A stretch of DNA of 64,000 bases, from positions 1-64,000 of the forward strand of contig JAUHYD010000009.1 in the NCBI GenBank assembly GCA_030426665.1, in the 5' to 3' direction. Below are positions 1-8,474 of this stretch, piece by piece. The DNA is from Bacteroidia bacterium. Lineage in GTDB: Bacteria; Bacteroidota; Bacteroidia; Chitinophagales; Chitinophagaceae. The notes beneath the pieces are model-generated. The model was given only the letters and a program-made list of their open reading frames with translations. It made no database searches and was not told the DNA's origin. A program made the translations under genes and the position numbers. Each line of letters opens with the position of its first letter. The first letter of the stretch is position 1.

Positions 1-60
1 ACTTTCCTGCTTCTTGATAATGCCCACAATCTGGACTTCGCTAAATCTTGACTTTTTCAT
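1..60 (-). CDS. IS3-family transposase OrfA, N-terminal fragment
   Basis: Only the first 20 codons are inside the window. They read MKKSRFSEVQIVGIIKKQES, which matches the opening of the helix-turn-helix OrfA protein of IS3-family elements (MKKSRF-x-E-x-QI pattern). In this family OrfA and OrfB are joined by programmed frameshifting to give the DDE transposase. The ATG lies 65 bp inside the putative element end, normal spacing for an IS3 element. The rest is beyond the left edge, so it is unknown whether the copy is intact. Confidence 0.7.
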   Translation of the reverse strand, partial: MKKSRFSEVQIVGIIKKQES

Positions 61-125
61 CGTTTGTTGTTTAAATTTAAGAATATTCTCTAATTATGAA
101 CAATCGAACTTTGGGGAAGCCTACA
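1..125 (-). mobile_element. IS3-family insertion sequence, partial (cut by left window edge)
   Basis: The minus strand encodes the start of an IS3-type OrfA. Upstream of that gene the element appears to end at position 125, where the minus strand begins TGTAGGCTTCCCC, a TG-starting end as is usual for IS3 elements. Homology between the two long dispersed repeats (copies beginning at 126 and 2594) starts exactly at 126, so the element seems inserted in repeat copy A. The other end lies outside the window, so neither the terminal inverted repeat nor a target duplication can be checked. Confidence 0.7.
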
Positions 126-575
126 TAGAAGCCAAAGAATAATGTGGATATGTCTCCCTGAGATTCATCTGTTTGGCTTGATTTTTGATGCGTTTATCAC
201 CATAACCCAAACCCTGCCAATATGCCAATGATCAATATAGAACTACGCCCGAAAGGCTCACTTTTTAGTAACGCATTGCAATGCAAAATTGCCCATTCGG
301 GGTAAAAAGTGGGCAATTTTTGCGCAATTTTGTTTTGTAACTAATTGATTGTCAATACTTTATGAGATTATTACAATGCACTTGGCAATTGCGCAATTTT
401 GTATTTTCGGTGTGTGTGTCTGTACCTCGTGCAGGTTGCCCATGATTGCAGTAATAGGGAACGGGTAAAGAAAATATTAGTCCGCTAAGAAAAAACACTA
501 CTAACCACCCAGACACAAAATAGGGGCATCCTTTTTGTCCTTTAATCATGCAAATCATGGTTCAGAGAGAAGGGT
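126..575. repeat. Dispersed intergenic repeat, copy A (~450 bp)
   Basis: This stretch is closely similar over its whole length to 2594-3035, with scattered substitutions. It contains a stem-loop (AAAATTGCCCA at 285-295 with TGGGCAATTTT at 310-320). It also contains a TAATTGA-N3-TCAAT dyad at 342-356 flanked by GCGCAATTTTG direct repeats, and the phrase GTCCTTTAATCATGCAAATC near 537-557, which recurs at 2391-2410 (diverged) and 3004-3023. No convincing gene is present; the antisense open frame at 352-558 is built from repeat sequence. From 576 to 780 I see only further weak similarity to 3040-3145. Confidence 0.8.
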
Positions 576-780
576 GCAAGTGGGGTGTGCAAAGCAGCAT
601 TATCTGTGTATAAGAAAATATGTCATCCTTCATGGGGTAGAGGTGGTTTTTTGCACATCCTAGTTCAGACAACCACAGCCCATTGGCAGCAGTGTCGATA
701 CTACACCGCACTTTTACACTATAATCAAATTAATCAATGATATTTCCTTAAATTTATAACTTATCTTGTCTTGCGTGAAA

Positions 781-2346
781 ATGAAAATATTTTATTTATT
801 CCTGTTGTTTTTTATGCCCTTGGTGGTCATTGCTCAGCTGGAAACGCCTATGATTTCATTGGAGACAATTGGTGGTGATGTTTCAGATCAAGTGTCGTCA
901 TTTGTTGCAAAAACAAGTGATGGTGGGTTTATAGTTGGGTTAGGGTCTAACTCTACTTCTGGACCGATTACTGATGATTTTTGTAGTCCAACATTTGTTA
1001 ATAGAGCAATATTTATCAAATTAAATGCAGGTGCTACAGTAAAAGAGTGGAGTAGGTGTTACCAAAGCAGTTGGAGTGATACGGGATATAGTTATATGCT
1101 TCAGGCTTTGGATGGTGGTTATGTCATTGGAGGAATGGTTAATAGTGGTAATTATTGGGTCATACGTAAGGAAGATGCGTCAGGAAATATTTTATGGATA
1201 AAGTTGTATGGAGGAACCGGTTCTCAAATGTTATACAGTATGATGGCTACCGATGATGGTGGTTATATTCTTTTTGGCTCGGCTTATTCCGGTAGTGGGG
1301 ATATGGGTTTTCATTATGGGAGTGCGTTTAAGCGTGACTTTTGGGTGTTGAAGGTTGACGCTGACGGTGAGAAGGTATGGAGCAAGATATACGGAGGTAC
1401 CGGAGATGATATTGGTGCTTCTGTTGTGCCTGCGCCAGACGGAGGTTGTTACATTGTCGGGTCTACCCAATCCGCTGATTATGACTGTGCCGACAATCAT
1501 GGTTTTGGGGATGTATTTGTAGCCCGTTTGGATACGGCCGGAGAAATTATATGGCATAAATGTATCGGTGGGAGTGCTCCGGATCACGCAAGTGGCGGCG
1601 CTATTAGTAATGGTAGCGGAGGTGTTTTAATCGCTGGCGGAGCTGCGTCTGAGGATGGCGACGTAAGCCAAAAAGTTAATAGTATCGGGAGTAATATATG
1701 GTTGATTAACATGGATAGCGATGGTGATATATTGTGGGATAAATGCTATGGAGGAGCAGGGCAAGAGTACGCCAATTCTGTTTGTTGGGGTACAGATGGA
1801 ACTATATGGGTAATGGGAAGCTCACAAACTGCAGCTGGTCAGGTTAAGTACGGATACGGTGACAAGGATGCTTGGATTGTACACGCAGATAGTGATGGGA
1901 ACTTCTTAAATGCTAAAGTATTGGGCAGCGGCAAGAAAGATGTTGGGGCGATGATATACCCTCTTAGTGATGGTTCTGTTCTAGGCGGTGGATATTTTAC
2001 AAATAAGAGTGGCCTGTTTTCTCCTTACCCGTTTTACGGAGGTGGTTCAGATGCCTTTCTTGTAAAGTTTGCCAATTGGGCAAATGAAATATATACAGTT
2101 ACACCTAATACCTCTATCTCAATATCCCCCAACCCGGCAACGGACGTTATTCAAATACAGCGTCATTTCGGCGGTACGGCTAAGATATCTGTTGTCGACA
2201 TAATGGGAAGAACGGTATATAGGGAGAAAAGTAATAGTCGCAATATACAGATACCCATAAGCGACTGGCATAGCGGTATGTACTATGTGCAGGTAGCAGA
2301 TGAGTTCGGTAATAGGGTAGGAGTGCAGAAAGTAGTGGTCCGATAA
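781..2346 (+). CDS. T9SS-exported beta-propeller-like repeat protein
   Basis: A 521-residue secreted protein of unknown role. The start is taken at the ATG at 781, which begins a clear signal peptide (MKIFYLFLLFFMPLVVIAQ); the frame is open back to a TTG at 766. The body holds about six or seven repeats of the form DGGY-(I/V)-GG ... W-(V/I)-K-x-D-x-G-(E/N)-I-x-W-x-K-x-(Y/I)-GG. This pattern is common in Bacteroidota proteins predicted to fold as beta-propellers. The last ~80 residues (SISPNPATDVIQI ... VVDIMGRTVYRE ... GMYYVQV) are a type A T9SS sorting domain, so the mature protein should be released or anchored outside the outer membrane. It stands alone between two copies of a long repeat. 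Confidence 0.85.
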   Translation: MKIFYLFLLFFMPLVVIAQLETPMISLETIGGDVSDQVSSFVAKTSDGGFIVGLGSNSTSGPITDDFCSPTFVNRAIFIKLNAGATVKEWSRCYQSSWSDTGYSYMLQALDGGYVIGGMVNSGNYWVIRKEDASGNILWIKLYGGTGSQMLYSMMATDDGGYILFGSAYSGSGDMGFHYGSAFKRDFWVLKVDADGEKVWSKIYGGTGDDIGASVVPAPDGGCYIVGSTQSADYDCADNHGFGDVFVARLDTAGEIIWHKCIGGSAPDHASGGAISNGSGGVLIAGGAASEDGDVSQKVNSIGSNIWLINMDSDGDILWDKCYGGAGQEYANSVCWGTDGTIWVMGSSQTAAGQVKYGYGDKDAWIVHADSDGNFLNAKVLGSGKKDVGAMIYPLSDGSVLGGGYFTNKSGLFSPYPFYGGGSDAFLVKFANWANEIYTVTPNTSISISPNPATDVIQIQRHFGGTAKISVVDIMGRTVYREKSNSRNIQIPISDWHSGMYYVQVADEFGNRVGVQKVVVR

Positions 2347-2593
2347 GTATAGACTACTATCAATTGCCCTGATACAAAATCGTGCATCCTTGTCCTTTAA
2401 TCACACGAATTATAGTTCCAACAAAAAGGTGCAATCGGGGTGCGATTGTGCATGCTGGTTGCGCGACCGGTACTGATTACTCGTTATGCGTAGTACACAA
2501 ACCTGTTTGGCGTACGTCTCCGGACTACGTCACAGCGGAGGTCAGTCTCCCGACTGACATAAATTTCAATTGCCAACAATATTCTGCTTGCTG

Positions 2594-3035
2594 TAGAAGC
2601 CAAAGAAAAATGTGGATATGTCTTCCTGAGATTCATCTGTTTGGCTTGATTTTTGATGCATTTATTACTGTAACCCAAACCCTGCCAATATGCCAATGCT
2701 CAATATAGAACTATGCCCGAAAGGCTCACTTTTTAGTAACGCTTTGCAGTGCAAAATTGCACGTTCGGGGGTAAAAACTGAGCAATTTTTGCGCAATTAT
2801 ATTTTGTAACTAATTGATTTTCAATATTTTATGAGATTATTAAAATGCACTTGGCAATTGCGCAATTTTGTATTTTCGGTGTGTGGGTCTGTACTTCGTG
2901 CAGGTTGCCCATGATTGTGGTAATAGGGAAGGGGTACAGAATATATTAGTCCGCTAAGAAAAACCACAACTACCACCCGGTCACAAAATAGGGGCATCCT
3001 TTATGTCCTTTAATCATGCAAATCATGGTTCAGAC
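2594..3035. repeat. Dispersed intergenic repeat, copy B
   Basis: Copy of 126-575 in the same orientation. It includes the CTGCCAATATGCCAATG stretch, the TTTGTAACTAATTGA dyad core (2804-2818), the GCGCAATTTTG repeats and the GTCCTTTAATCATGC phrase. Between the end of the upstream gene (2346) and 2594 there is only a diverged piece of the same family (around 2370-2430). The open frame at 2382-2708 runs across the repeat boundary and has no protein-like character, so it is not annotated. Confidence 0.8.
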
Positions 3036-3147
3036 AATAGCGTGCAATCCGGTGCGAAGCAACAAGATATGTGTATTAGGAAATAGGTCATCCGCCCGTG
3101 GCGGAGATAGGGGTAGTTATTGTGCATCAAGGTTCATACAACTACCC

Positions 3148-3262
3148 CCATTCGGGGTAAAAAGTGGGCAATTTTTGCGCAATTTTATTTTGTAACTAAT
3201 TGATTGTCAATTATATAATGCAATTATAAAATACTATAAGCAAGTGCGCAATTCTGTATTTT
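3148..3262. repeat. Dispersed intergenic repeat, partial copy C
   Basis: Similar to the central part of copies A and B (293 onward in A). It has the same TTCGGGGTAAAAAGTGGGCA stem segment and, at 3197-3213, a perfect TAATTGA-TTG-TCAATTA palindrome. Similarity fades after 3262. From 3263 to 3395 nothing else is seen except a candidate promoter at 3343-3350. Confidence 0.7.
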
Positions 3263-3342
3263 TAGATTGCATGCATATACTTCATTCAGCTTTCCGAAGA
3301 GATGGGAGAAAGGGGTAGTCTATTATCATCGTGTGCATTGGC

Positions 3343-3350
3343 TATATTTG
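3343..3350 (+). promoter_or_regulatory. Candidate -7 promoter box for GNAT gene
   Basis: TATATTTG matches the Bacteroidota -7 consensus TAnnTTTG and lies 45 nt before the ATG at 3396. No clear -33 TTTG is at the expected distance, so support is moderate. Confidence 0.4.
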
Positions 3351-3395
3351 GTGCCGGACTGCTGTTCGAACTTGAGCACTTACAATTAATCACAA

Positions 3396-3827
3396 ATGGA
3401 ATTAAGGATATTACAACCCAATGAAGATAGAACAGCCGCTATTTTTAGCGGCGAAGATTGCCGGCAGTTGCTGGATATTTATGAAGATTACTATCCGAAA
3501 GTTGGTTTTTACCCACCTTGGGTTGGCTACTTGGTCATGCGAGACGGCGTAGTAGTTGGTACTTGTGGTTTCACCGGAAAACCATCAGGTGGGGCGGTTG
3601 AGTTAGCCTATTGGACGTTTAGTGAATATGAGGGGCAGGGAGTGGCATCCTACGCTTGTAGGGCATTAATAGAAATTGCAAAGAGCACGGATCCACCGGT
3701 CAAGGTCACGGCAAAGACAGCTCCGGAACACAATGTCTCAACCAAAATATTAGAGAAAAACGGATTCTTATTTTCGAAAGTTGTTACTGATGAAGAGATA
3801 GGGGATGCCTGGTTATGGACATTGTGA
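3396..3827 (+). CDS. GNAT-family N-acetyltransferase
   Basis: A 143-residue GCN5-related acetyltransferase, the usual length for a single GNAT domain. The acetyl-CoA pyrophosphate loop is visible as SEYEGQGVAS (about residues 77-86, the R/Q-x-x-G-x-G/A motif). It follows beta-4 (GAVELAYWTF) and precedes the CRALIEIA helix; the C-terminal part has the typical N-x-x-S-x-x-(I/V)-L-x-KNGF signature (about 112-125). Such proteins transfer acetyl from acetyl-CoA to an amine; the substrate (ribosomal protein, drug or polyamine) cannot be read from sequence. It is a single gene, convergent with recN. Confidence 0.88.
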   Translation: MELRILQPNEDRTAAIFSGEDCRQLLDIYEDYYPKVGFYPPWVGYLVMRDGVVVGTCGFTGKPSGGAVELAYWTFSEYEGQGVASYACRALIEIAKSTDPPVKVTAKTAPEHNVSTKILEKNGFLFSKVVTDEEIGDAWLWTL

Positions 3828-3907
3828 GTTGCATGACCGACAACAATAATTCAACTACTTAAGGGTAGTTAAATAATTTCTTGTTTTTGTTTAATTAAAT
3901 ACTGTAT

Positions 3908-5566
3908 CTAACTGTAAACCAACTCTTTTGCGTTTTCTATAGCAGTGTCGGATGGTTTTTCGCCGCCTATCATTTGGGCTATAGCTATCACGCGTTCATC
4001 CTTTGACATGGTCTTTACTTTTGTAGCCAGCTTGCCGGACTTGTCGGCTTCTTTATATACATAAAAGTGCATGTTTCCACGAGCCGCCACCTGTGGTTGA
4101 TGGGTAATACAAATCAACTGGTGATAAGCAGCCAACTGTTTAAGCAATAGTCCTACTTGTTTAGCAGCTTCACCGGAGATACCTGCATCTACCTCGTCAA
4201 ATATAAGCGTAGGAAGGTGCAGCGCCTGTGCCACCACAGATTTGATACACAGCATTATCCGGCTCATTTCACCACCGGATGCCGCTTTGTGCAGCAACTG
4301 AAACTGTCCGCTTTTGTTGGCATCCAGCAGAAACTGAATGTTATCCTGACCATGCAGGCCGGGCGTGGTTTTCGTTATTGTTACATCAAAACGGGCATTG
4401 GGCATACCTACCAACCCCAGCAAATGGTTGATCTGCTTTATGAAGCCCGGAAGTGCATCAATACGAAGTGCAGATAGTTTATTTGCCTCCGTTACGAGCG
4501 TCTTGTTGATGCTTTCCACTTCGGCTTGCAGACTTTCTATTTCCTGGTCCAGGTTGGTCGTGGTTTGCAGTTCGTCCTCAAGTTTGGCCTGGAGTTCTTT
4601 TAGTTCGCCGGTGGAGTTGACACCATGCTTCTTGAACAGTTTATAGCCCTCGTCAAGCTTTTGTTGCAATTGCTCCATCAATGCGGGGTCTATCGACACC
4701 TTGCCTTGCTCGCTCTCGAGTTCGTCGGCAATGTCCTTAAGTTCCAGCCAGGCAGACTGAATACGGTCATGAAGGGTGCTTACACCCGGCATTACATCAG
4801 CTATCCCCTGAAGGTTTTGAACCGTTTTTTTTAATTCGTTCAAAATGGGGGCTTCCCCTTCAGAAAGAGCATATATGCCACCCTGAAGTACATTTATTAT
4901 TCTTTCGGCATTAGAGATTTGTTTGAGTTGTGTTTCTGTATCTTCTATCTCATTATCTTTAAGATCCAGGGCCGTCAACTCATCCAGCAGGAATTTTTTG
5001 TACTCAGCTTCCTGTCGGTATTTAGTTTGAAGAGCTTGCTTCTCGGTTAGCTGTTTTTGAATACTCCGATAAGTACTGTAAGTCTTTTGGTACTTTTCAT
5101 AGACAGCAACAGCATCAGCTACGGCATTCAGCGTATTTATATGGAAACTATCTTCCTCTAATGCCAGGTGCCCGAATTGCTGCTGCAGATCTACCAGCAG
5201 AGAAGTAAGTTTATTGAGTAATTGCAGGTTCACGGGTGTGTCATTCACAAATGCTCGCGACTTACCCGATACGGCGATTTCTCTCCTGATAATGCATTGG
5301 TCGTCATAGTCTATATCCGCTTCTTCGATGATGTGTCGAAAAGCCTTGTTATCAGCAACATTAAAAAAGCCCTCAATCACGGACTTTTCATTTTTGTTGA
5401 TAAGTACAGAAGTGTCGGCACGTTCGCCTAATATCAGCGACAAAGCACCAAGGATAATGCTCTTGCCCGCGCCCGTTTCTCCCGTCACTATGTTCAACCC
5501 ATTATCCGGCTCAATAGTGAGGTTATCGATGATAGCGTAGTTTCTGATGACTAACTTCTGCAACAT
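3908..5566 (-). CDS. recN: DNA repair protein RecN
   Basis: A 552-residue SMC-like ATPase for double-strand-break repair. Walker A is GETGAGKS at residues 29-36, and the N-terminal MLQKLVIRNYAIID is the typical RecN opening. A long coiled-coil middle region follows (about 150-370). The C-terminal ATPase half carries the signature SGGEMSRIMLCIK and Walker B LIFDEVDAGISG, then the ITHQPQVAARG D-loop/H-loop region. Length matches the family. The ATG at 5566 lies 5 nt downstream of a -7 box, and the gene is divergent from the RlmI-like methyltransferase with only 49 bp between start codons. Confidence 0.97.
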   Translation of the reverse strand: MLQKLVIRNYAIIDNLTIEPDNGLNIVTGETGAGKSIILGALSLILGERADTSVLINKNEKSVIEGFFNVADNKAFRHIIEEADIDYDDQCIIRREIAVSGKSRAFVNDTPVNLQLLNKLTSLLVDLQQQFGHLALEEDSFHINTLNAVADAVAVYEKYQKTYSTYRSIQKQLTEKQALQTKYRQEAEYKKFLLDELTALDLKDNEIEDTETQLKQISNAERIINVLQGGIYALSEGEAPILNELKKTVQNLQGIADVMPGVSTLHDRIQSAWLELKDIADELESEQGKVSIDPALMEQLQQKLDEGYKLFKKHGVNSTGELKELQAKLEDELQTTTNLDQEIESLQAEVESINKTLVTEANKLSALRIDALPGFIKQINHLLGLVGMPNARFDVTITKTTPGLHGQDNIQFLLDANKSGQFQLLHKAASGGEMSRIMLCIKSVVAQALHLPTLIFDEVDAGISGEAAKQVGLLLKQLAAYHQLICITHQPQVAARGNMHFYVYKEADKSGKLATKVKTMSKDERVIAIAQMIGGEKPSDTAIENAKELVYS

Positions 5567-5571
5567 AACCC

Positions 5572-5579
5572 CAAAATTA
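5572..5579 (-). promoter_or_regulatory. -7 promoter box of recN
   Basis: On the minus strand TAATTTTG is followed by 5 nt and then the recN ATG. In Bacteroidota transcription starts a few bases after this box, so the transcript would begin at or next to the start codon. Confidence 0.6.
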
Positions 5580-5603
5580 GTGAGAACAGTGGATAACGAA
5601 CAC

Positions 5604-5611
5604 TATTTTTG
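5604..5611 (+). promoter_or_regulatory. -7 promoter box of RlmI-like gene
   Basis: TATTTTTG followed by 4 nt and ATG at 5616. It is a mirror image of the recN arrangement in the same 49-bp spacer. The box lies inside the longer open frame that begins at 5547, which argues for the ATG at 5616 as the real start. Confidence 0.6.
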
Positions 5612-5615
5612 CGGA

Positions 5616-6785
5616 ATGAAGTGTTTTTTAAGAAAGAAAATTGGTGACAGAGTAATAAACGGCCATCCCTGGATATTTGCCAATGAATTGGGCGACAGCG
5701 AAGGCACTGCAGAACCCGGCGATATTGTAGAGCTCTATTCCTATAACGGAACCTTTGTTGGGAAAGGATACATCAATCCGGCATCACAAATCAGAATCAG
5801 ACTCCTGACCAGAGATAAGAAGGAAGAAATTAATGATGATTTTTTTCTGAAGCGTATTCAGGAAGCATGGGAATACCGCAAGCAGATAGGGTATGTAGAG
5901 AATTGTCGGTTGATATTTGGTGAGGCAGACTTATTGCCGGCACTGATAATTGATAAGTTCAATGACTACCTCGTTATTCAGACACTTGCCCTTGGAATAG
6001 ACAAGTGGAAGCCGGCCATTGTTGCTGCACTTCAAAAGGTATTTTCGCCAAAGGGTATTTATGAAAGGAATGATGTACCGGTGCGCTCGCTTGAAGGGAT
6101 GGAGCAGATAAAAGGATTTTTGTCAGAACCATTTGATACCAACATAATTCTTAATGAAAACGGACTGAAGTTTCATGTAGATATTGCAAACGGACAAAAG
6201 ACAGGGTACTTCTTAGACCAGCAGGATAACCGTAGGGCGATACAGCATATTGTGAAGGGGGCTGACGTATTGGAAGCGTTTTGTTATACAGGAACGTTTT
6301 CGCTGCACGCAGCACACTATGGAGCTAAGAGTGTTTTGGGGTTGGATATATCGGAGAGTGCTGTTGCTATTGCTCGCAGGAATGCTGAGTTAAACAACTA
6401 TGATAGTGTATGTAAGTTTGATGCTGCAAATGCGTTTGATGCGTTGAAACAATGGGCGAAAGAGGGTAGGCGATACGATACCGTTATTTTGGACCCGCCC
6501 GCATTCACTAAGAGCCGGGAGAACATACAAAAGGCAATTACCGGATACAAAGAAATCAACCTCCGAGGTATGAAGCTGGTAAAGCCGGGCGGTTTTTTAG
6601 TGACAGCATCTTGTACCAACCTTGTTCCTCCGGAGTTGTTTCTGCAAATTATAGGCATGGCTGCAAAGGATGCCCGTCGTACGCTACGTCAAGTTACCTG
6701 GCAGACACAAGCATCCGATCACCCGATAATGTGGAATATCCCGACCACTCAGTACCTGAAGTTTCTGATTGTGCAGGTGATGTAA
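5616..6785 (+). CDS. rlmI: Class I SAM-dependent rRNA (cytosine-C5) methyltransferase, RlmI-like
   Basis: A 389-residue protein with the RlmI/YccW layout. The N-terminal PUA domain (KIGDRVINGHPWIFANEL ... GDIVELYSYNGTFVGKGYINP) is followed by an RNA-binding middle domain and a C-terminal Rossmann methyltransferase domain. In the latter, VLEAFCYTGTFSLHAAHYGA is the SAM-binding motif I and VILDPPAF (about residue 292) the catalytic motif IV. E. coli RlmI (~396 aa) makes m5C1962 in 23S rRNA; the same target is inferred here. The frame is open upstream to 5547, but that extension overlaps recN and contains the promoter box, so the ATG at 5616 is chosen. It is convergent with hpf, with a 14-bp gap. 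Confidence 0.88.
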   Translation: MKCFLRKKIGDRVINGHPWIFANELGDSEGTAEPGDIVELYSYNGTFVGKGYINPASQIRIRLLTRDKKEEINDDFFLKRIQEAWEYRKQIGYVENCRLIFGEADLLPALIIDKFNDYLVIQTLALGIDKWKPAIVAALQKVFSPKGIYERNDVPVRSLEGMEQIKGFLSEPFDTNIILNENGLKFHVDIANGQKTGYFLDQQDNRRAIQHIVKGADVLEAFCYTGTFSLHAAHYGAKSVLGLDISESAVAIARRNAELNNYDSVCKFDAANAFDALKQWAKEGRRYDTVILDPPAFTKSRENIQKAITGYKEINLRGMKLVKPGGFLVTASCTNLVPPELFLQIIGMAAKDARRTLRQVTWQTQASDHPIMWNIPTTQYLKFLIVQVM

Positions 6786-6799
6786 ACAGCAAAGGTTGT

Positions 6800-7114
6800 T
6801 TAGTGGTTTCTCAATCTTCCGATGATGGTGTCAAGAGATGCTTTCAGTTTCTCTACGGCACCGTCAACTGCCTGATGATGATTGTTTGCGTGTGCGGTAA
6901 CAGCAACTGGTTTCATGCCTTCAAGGCGGGCTTCAATAGTGCATTTCTTGTCGTTTGGCCCCTGCTTGGCTCCGTTCTCGTCGGTAAGGTGCACTTCCAG
7001 TCTGGAGATTTGTTCTGTGTAGCGATTCATCTTTTTCGCTATCACCTCGCTTAATGCTGTTTGCATTGCTTCAGAGCCCTCTATGTTATGATCGGTGTTG
7101 AATTGGATATTCAT
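6800..7114 (-). CDS. hpf: Ribosome hibernation promoting factor, HPF/RaiA family (short form)
   Basis: A 104-residue protein covering the single beta-alpha-beta-beta-beta-alpha domain of HPF/RaiA. MNIQFNTDHNIEGSE leads into a helix (QTALSEVIAKKMNR), then strands LEVHLTDENG and CTIEARLEGMKPVAV. A final helix (DGAVEKLKASLDTIIGRLRNH) ends the protein. It binds the 30S A/P-site region and keeps ribosomes inactive in stationary phase. Bacteroidota usually carry this short form without the dimerisation tail. No clear -7 box is visible before the ATG. Confidence 0.88.
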   Translation of the reverse strand: MNIQFNTDHNIEGSEAMQTALSEVIAKKMNRYTEQISRLEVHLTDENGAKQGPNDKKCTIEARLEGMKPVAVTAHANNHHQAVDGAVEKLKASLDTIIGRLRNH

Positions 7115-7261
7115 GTTATGCGTGTTTAATGCAGTAATTGTAATTGTTCAATGTTAAGTATTCTTTCGCAAACAACACATGTGCTTCGTCACTATTTAGG
7201 TGTGATTTAACAAATGCACAATAGAAATTACTGCCTTGTGGTACTGTTGCCCCTACTTGGC

Positions 7262-8188
7262 CTATTGTGTCTTTTTATCGTTGGTTTGCTTTTTCTCTGC
7301 AATTGCTATTGGGTTACCAAACAGGTAAAAGAAACGCAACTTCCAATTTGAGGCAGATTTGATGTCTTTGAAAATATCGGCAAACTCATGAAAATTTATA
7401 TGAACAGGGTTTGACTTTCGCTCAATATTCGTTGTGACGCCGTATTTCACTTGTTCCTGTTCAGCCTGGTACGTCCCGAAAAGCCGATCCCAGATGATAA
7501 AGGTGGCGGCGTAATTTTTGTTGATATACTTTCCCTGTGTGCCATGGTGTACACGGTGATTAGACGGCGTGGCGAAAATATACTCTATTATCGGATGCAT
7601 GCGTCTGATATATTCTGTATGTACCCAAAACTGAAACAACACAGCAATCTGATTGACAACAAAAAATATCACCGGGTGGAAACCGAATAATGCGACCGGA
7701 AGAAAAAATACGAGCTTCAGGTGTTGCACCCAGCTAAGCCTAAATGACACTGTAAGGTTGTACTGCTCGCCGCTGTGGTGTACCACGTGTGTTGCCCACC
7801 AAAAGCGTTGTTGGTGAGATATTCTGTGCGCCCAATAACTGAAGAAATCAAACACTATGTAGCATGGGAGGAATTGCCACCAGCTGAAATGCATCCGCCA
7901 CGGGACGAGGTTGTACACAACAATAACAATATATAGCAATGCAAATTTTAGTAGGAACGCTATGCCTACGTTTCCTAACCCGACCAAAATAGACCCGATA
8001 GTTTCTTTCTTTTCGTATAATTTCCGCTTTTGCCTTCGGGAGATAATCCACTCCAGCAATACAAAAAAGAACATAATAGGTGCTGCCCAGACTATAATTT
8101 CCGGTGCCTTGCTACTTACTTCTTCTATTTGTTCATAACCAATTTTGGGTGCGCCAAATATTTGTAAAAATCCTGTTCTGTCGATCAT
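7262..8188 (-). CDS. Sterol desaturase / fatty-acid hydroxylase family membrane protein
   Basis: A 308-residue integral membrane di-iron hydroxylase. The histidine clusters HRISHQQRFWWATHVVHHS and, later, HTEYIRRMHP and NHRVHHG form the eight-histidine iron site of the family. Four or five hydrophobic helices surround them. Members hydroxylate or desaturate lipids, sterols or carotenoids; the substrate here is unknown. The start at 8188 (MIDRTGFLQIFG) has an AGGAA-like ribosome site 5-6 nt upstream. The frame also reaches an ATG at 8260, but the extra 24 residues look like translated leader. Confidence 0.85.
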   Translation of the reverse strand: MIDRTGFLQIFGAPKIGYEQIEEVSSKAPEIIVWAAPIMFFFVLLEWIISRRQKRKLYEKKETIGSILVGLGNVGIAFLLKFALLYIVIVVYNLVPWRMHFSWWQFLPCYIVFDFFSYWAHRISHQQRFWWATHVVHHSGEQYNLTVSFRLSWVQHLKLVFFLPVALFGFHPVIFFVVNQIAVLFQFWVHTEYIRRMHPIIEYIFATPSNHRVHHGTQGKYINKNYAATFIIWDRLFGTYQAEQEQVKYGVTTNIERKSNPVHINFHEFADIFKDIKSASNWKLRFFYLFGNPIAIAEKKQTNDKKTQ

Positions 8189-8413
8189 AAATTTTCCTGA
8201 AAAAATGTCTGACGGATAGCAGACTATGTGCAATGAATTGCCGAAATAGAACGTTTGCACATCTAATTAATGTACAAAGGTCATCATTTTATGGCAACAA
8301 TCTGTTACATCTGTCACAAAAAGAATATTCAGAAGTACATTTATTATTTAGGAAGGTGTTTTGCATTCAATATATTGGTACAATATATTGATGATTGCGC
8401 GAATGAATAATAG

Positions 8414-8442
8414 AAAAAACGCCCCCGTTTCAGGAGGCGTTT
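8414..8442 (-). terminator. Intrinsic terminator of the DUF4402-type gene
   Basis: Inverted repeat AAACGCC (8417-8423) / GGCGTTT (8436-8442). Read on the minus strand, the stem is followed by a T-run (complement of the A-run at 8414-8419). It lies 33 bp after the stop of the minus-strand gene at 8475. Confidence 0.7.
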
Positions 8443-8474
8443 CATAGTGAAAGGAAAAATATGTTGTGTTATTA

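Noticed and set aside
352-558. 68-codon minus-strand open frame with a hydrophobic segment
   Set aside because: It lies wholly within repeat copy A; the equivalent stretch of copy B does not preserve it, so it is chance coding in a repeat.
2382-2708. 108-codon open frame on the plus strand
   Set aside because: It runs across the start of repeat copy B, has no protein-like composition or start signal, and a related sequence stretch in copy A is not open in the same way.
126-3262. CRISPR-like array
   Set aside because: The repeats are long, few and irregularly spaced, without spacers or cas genes.
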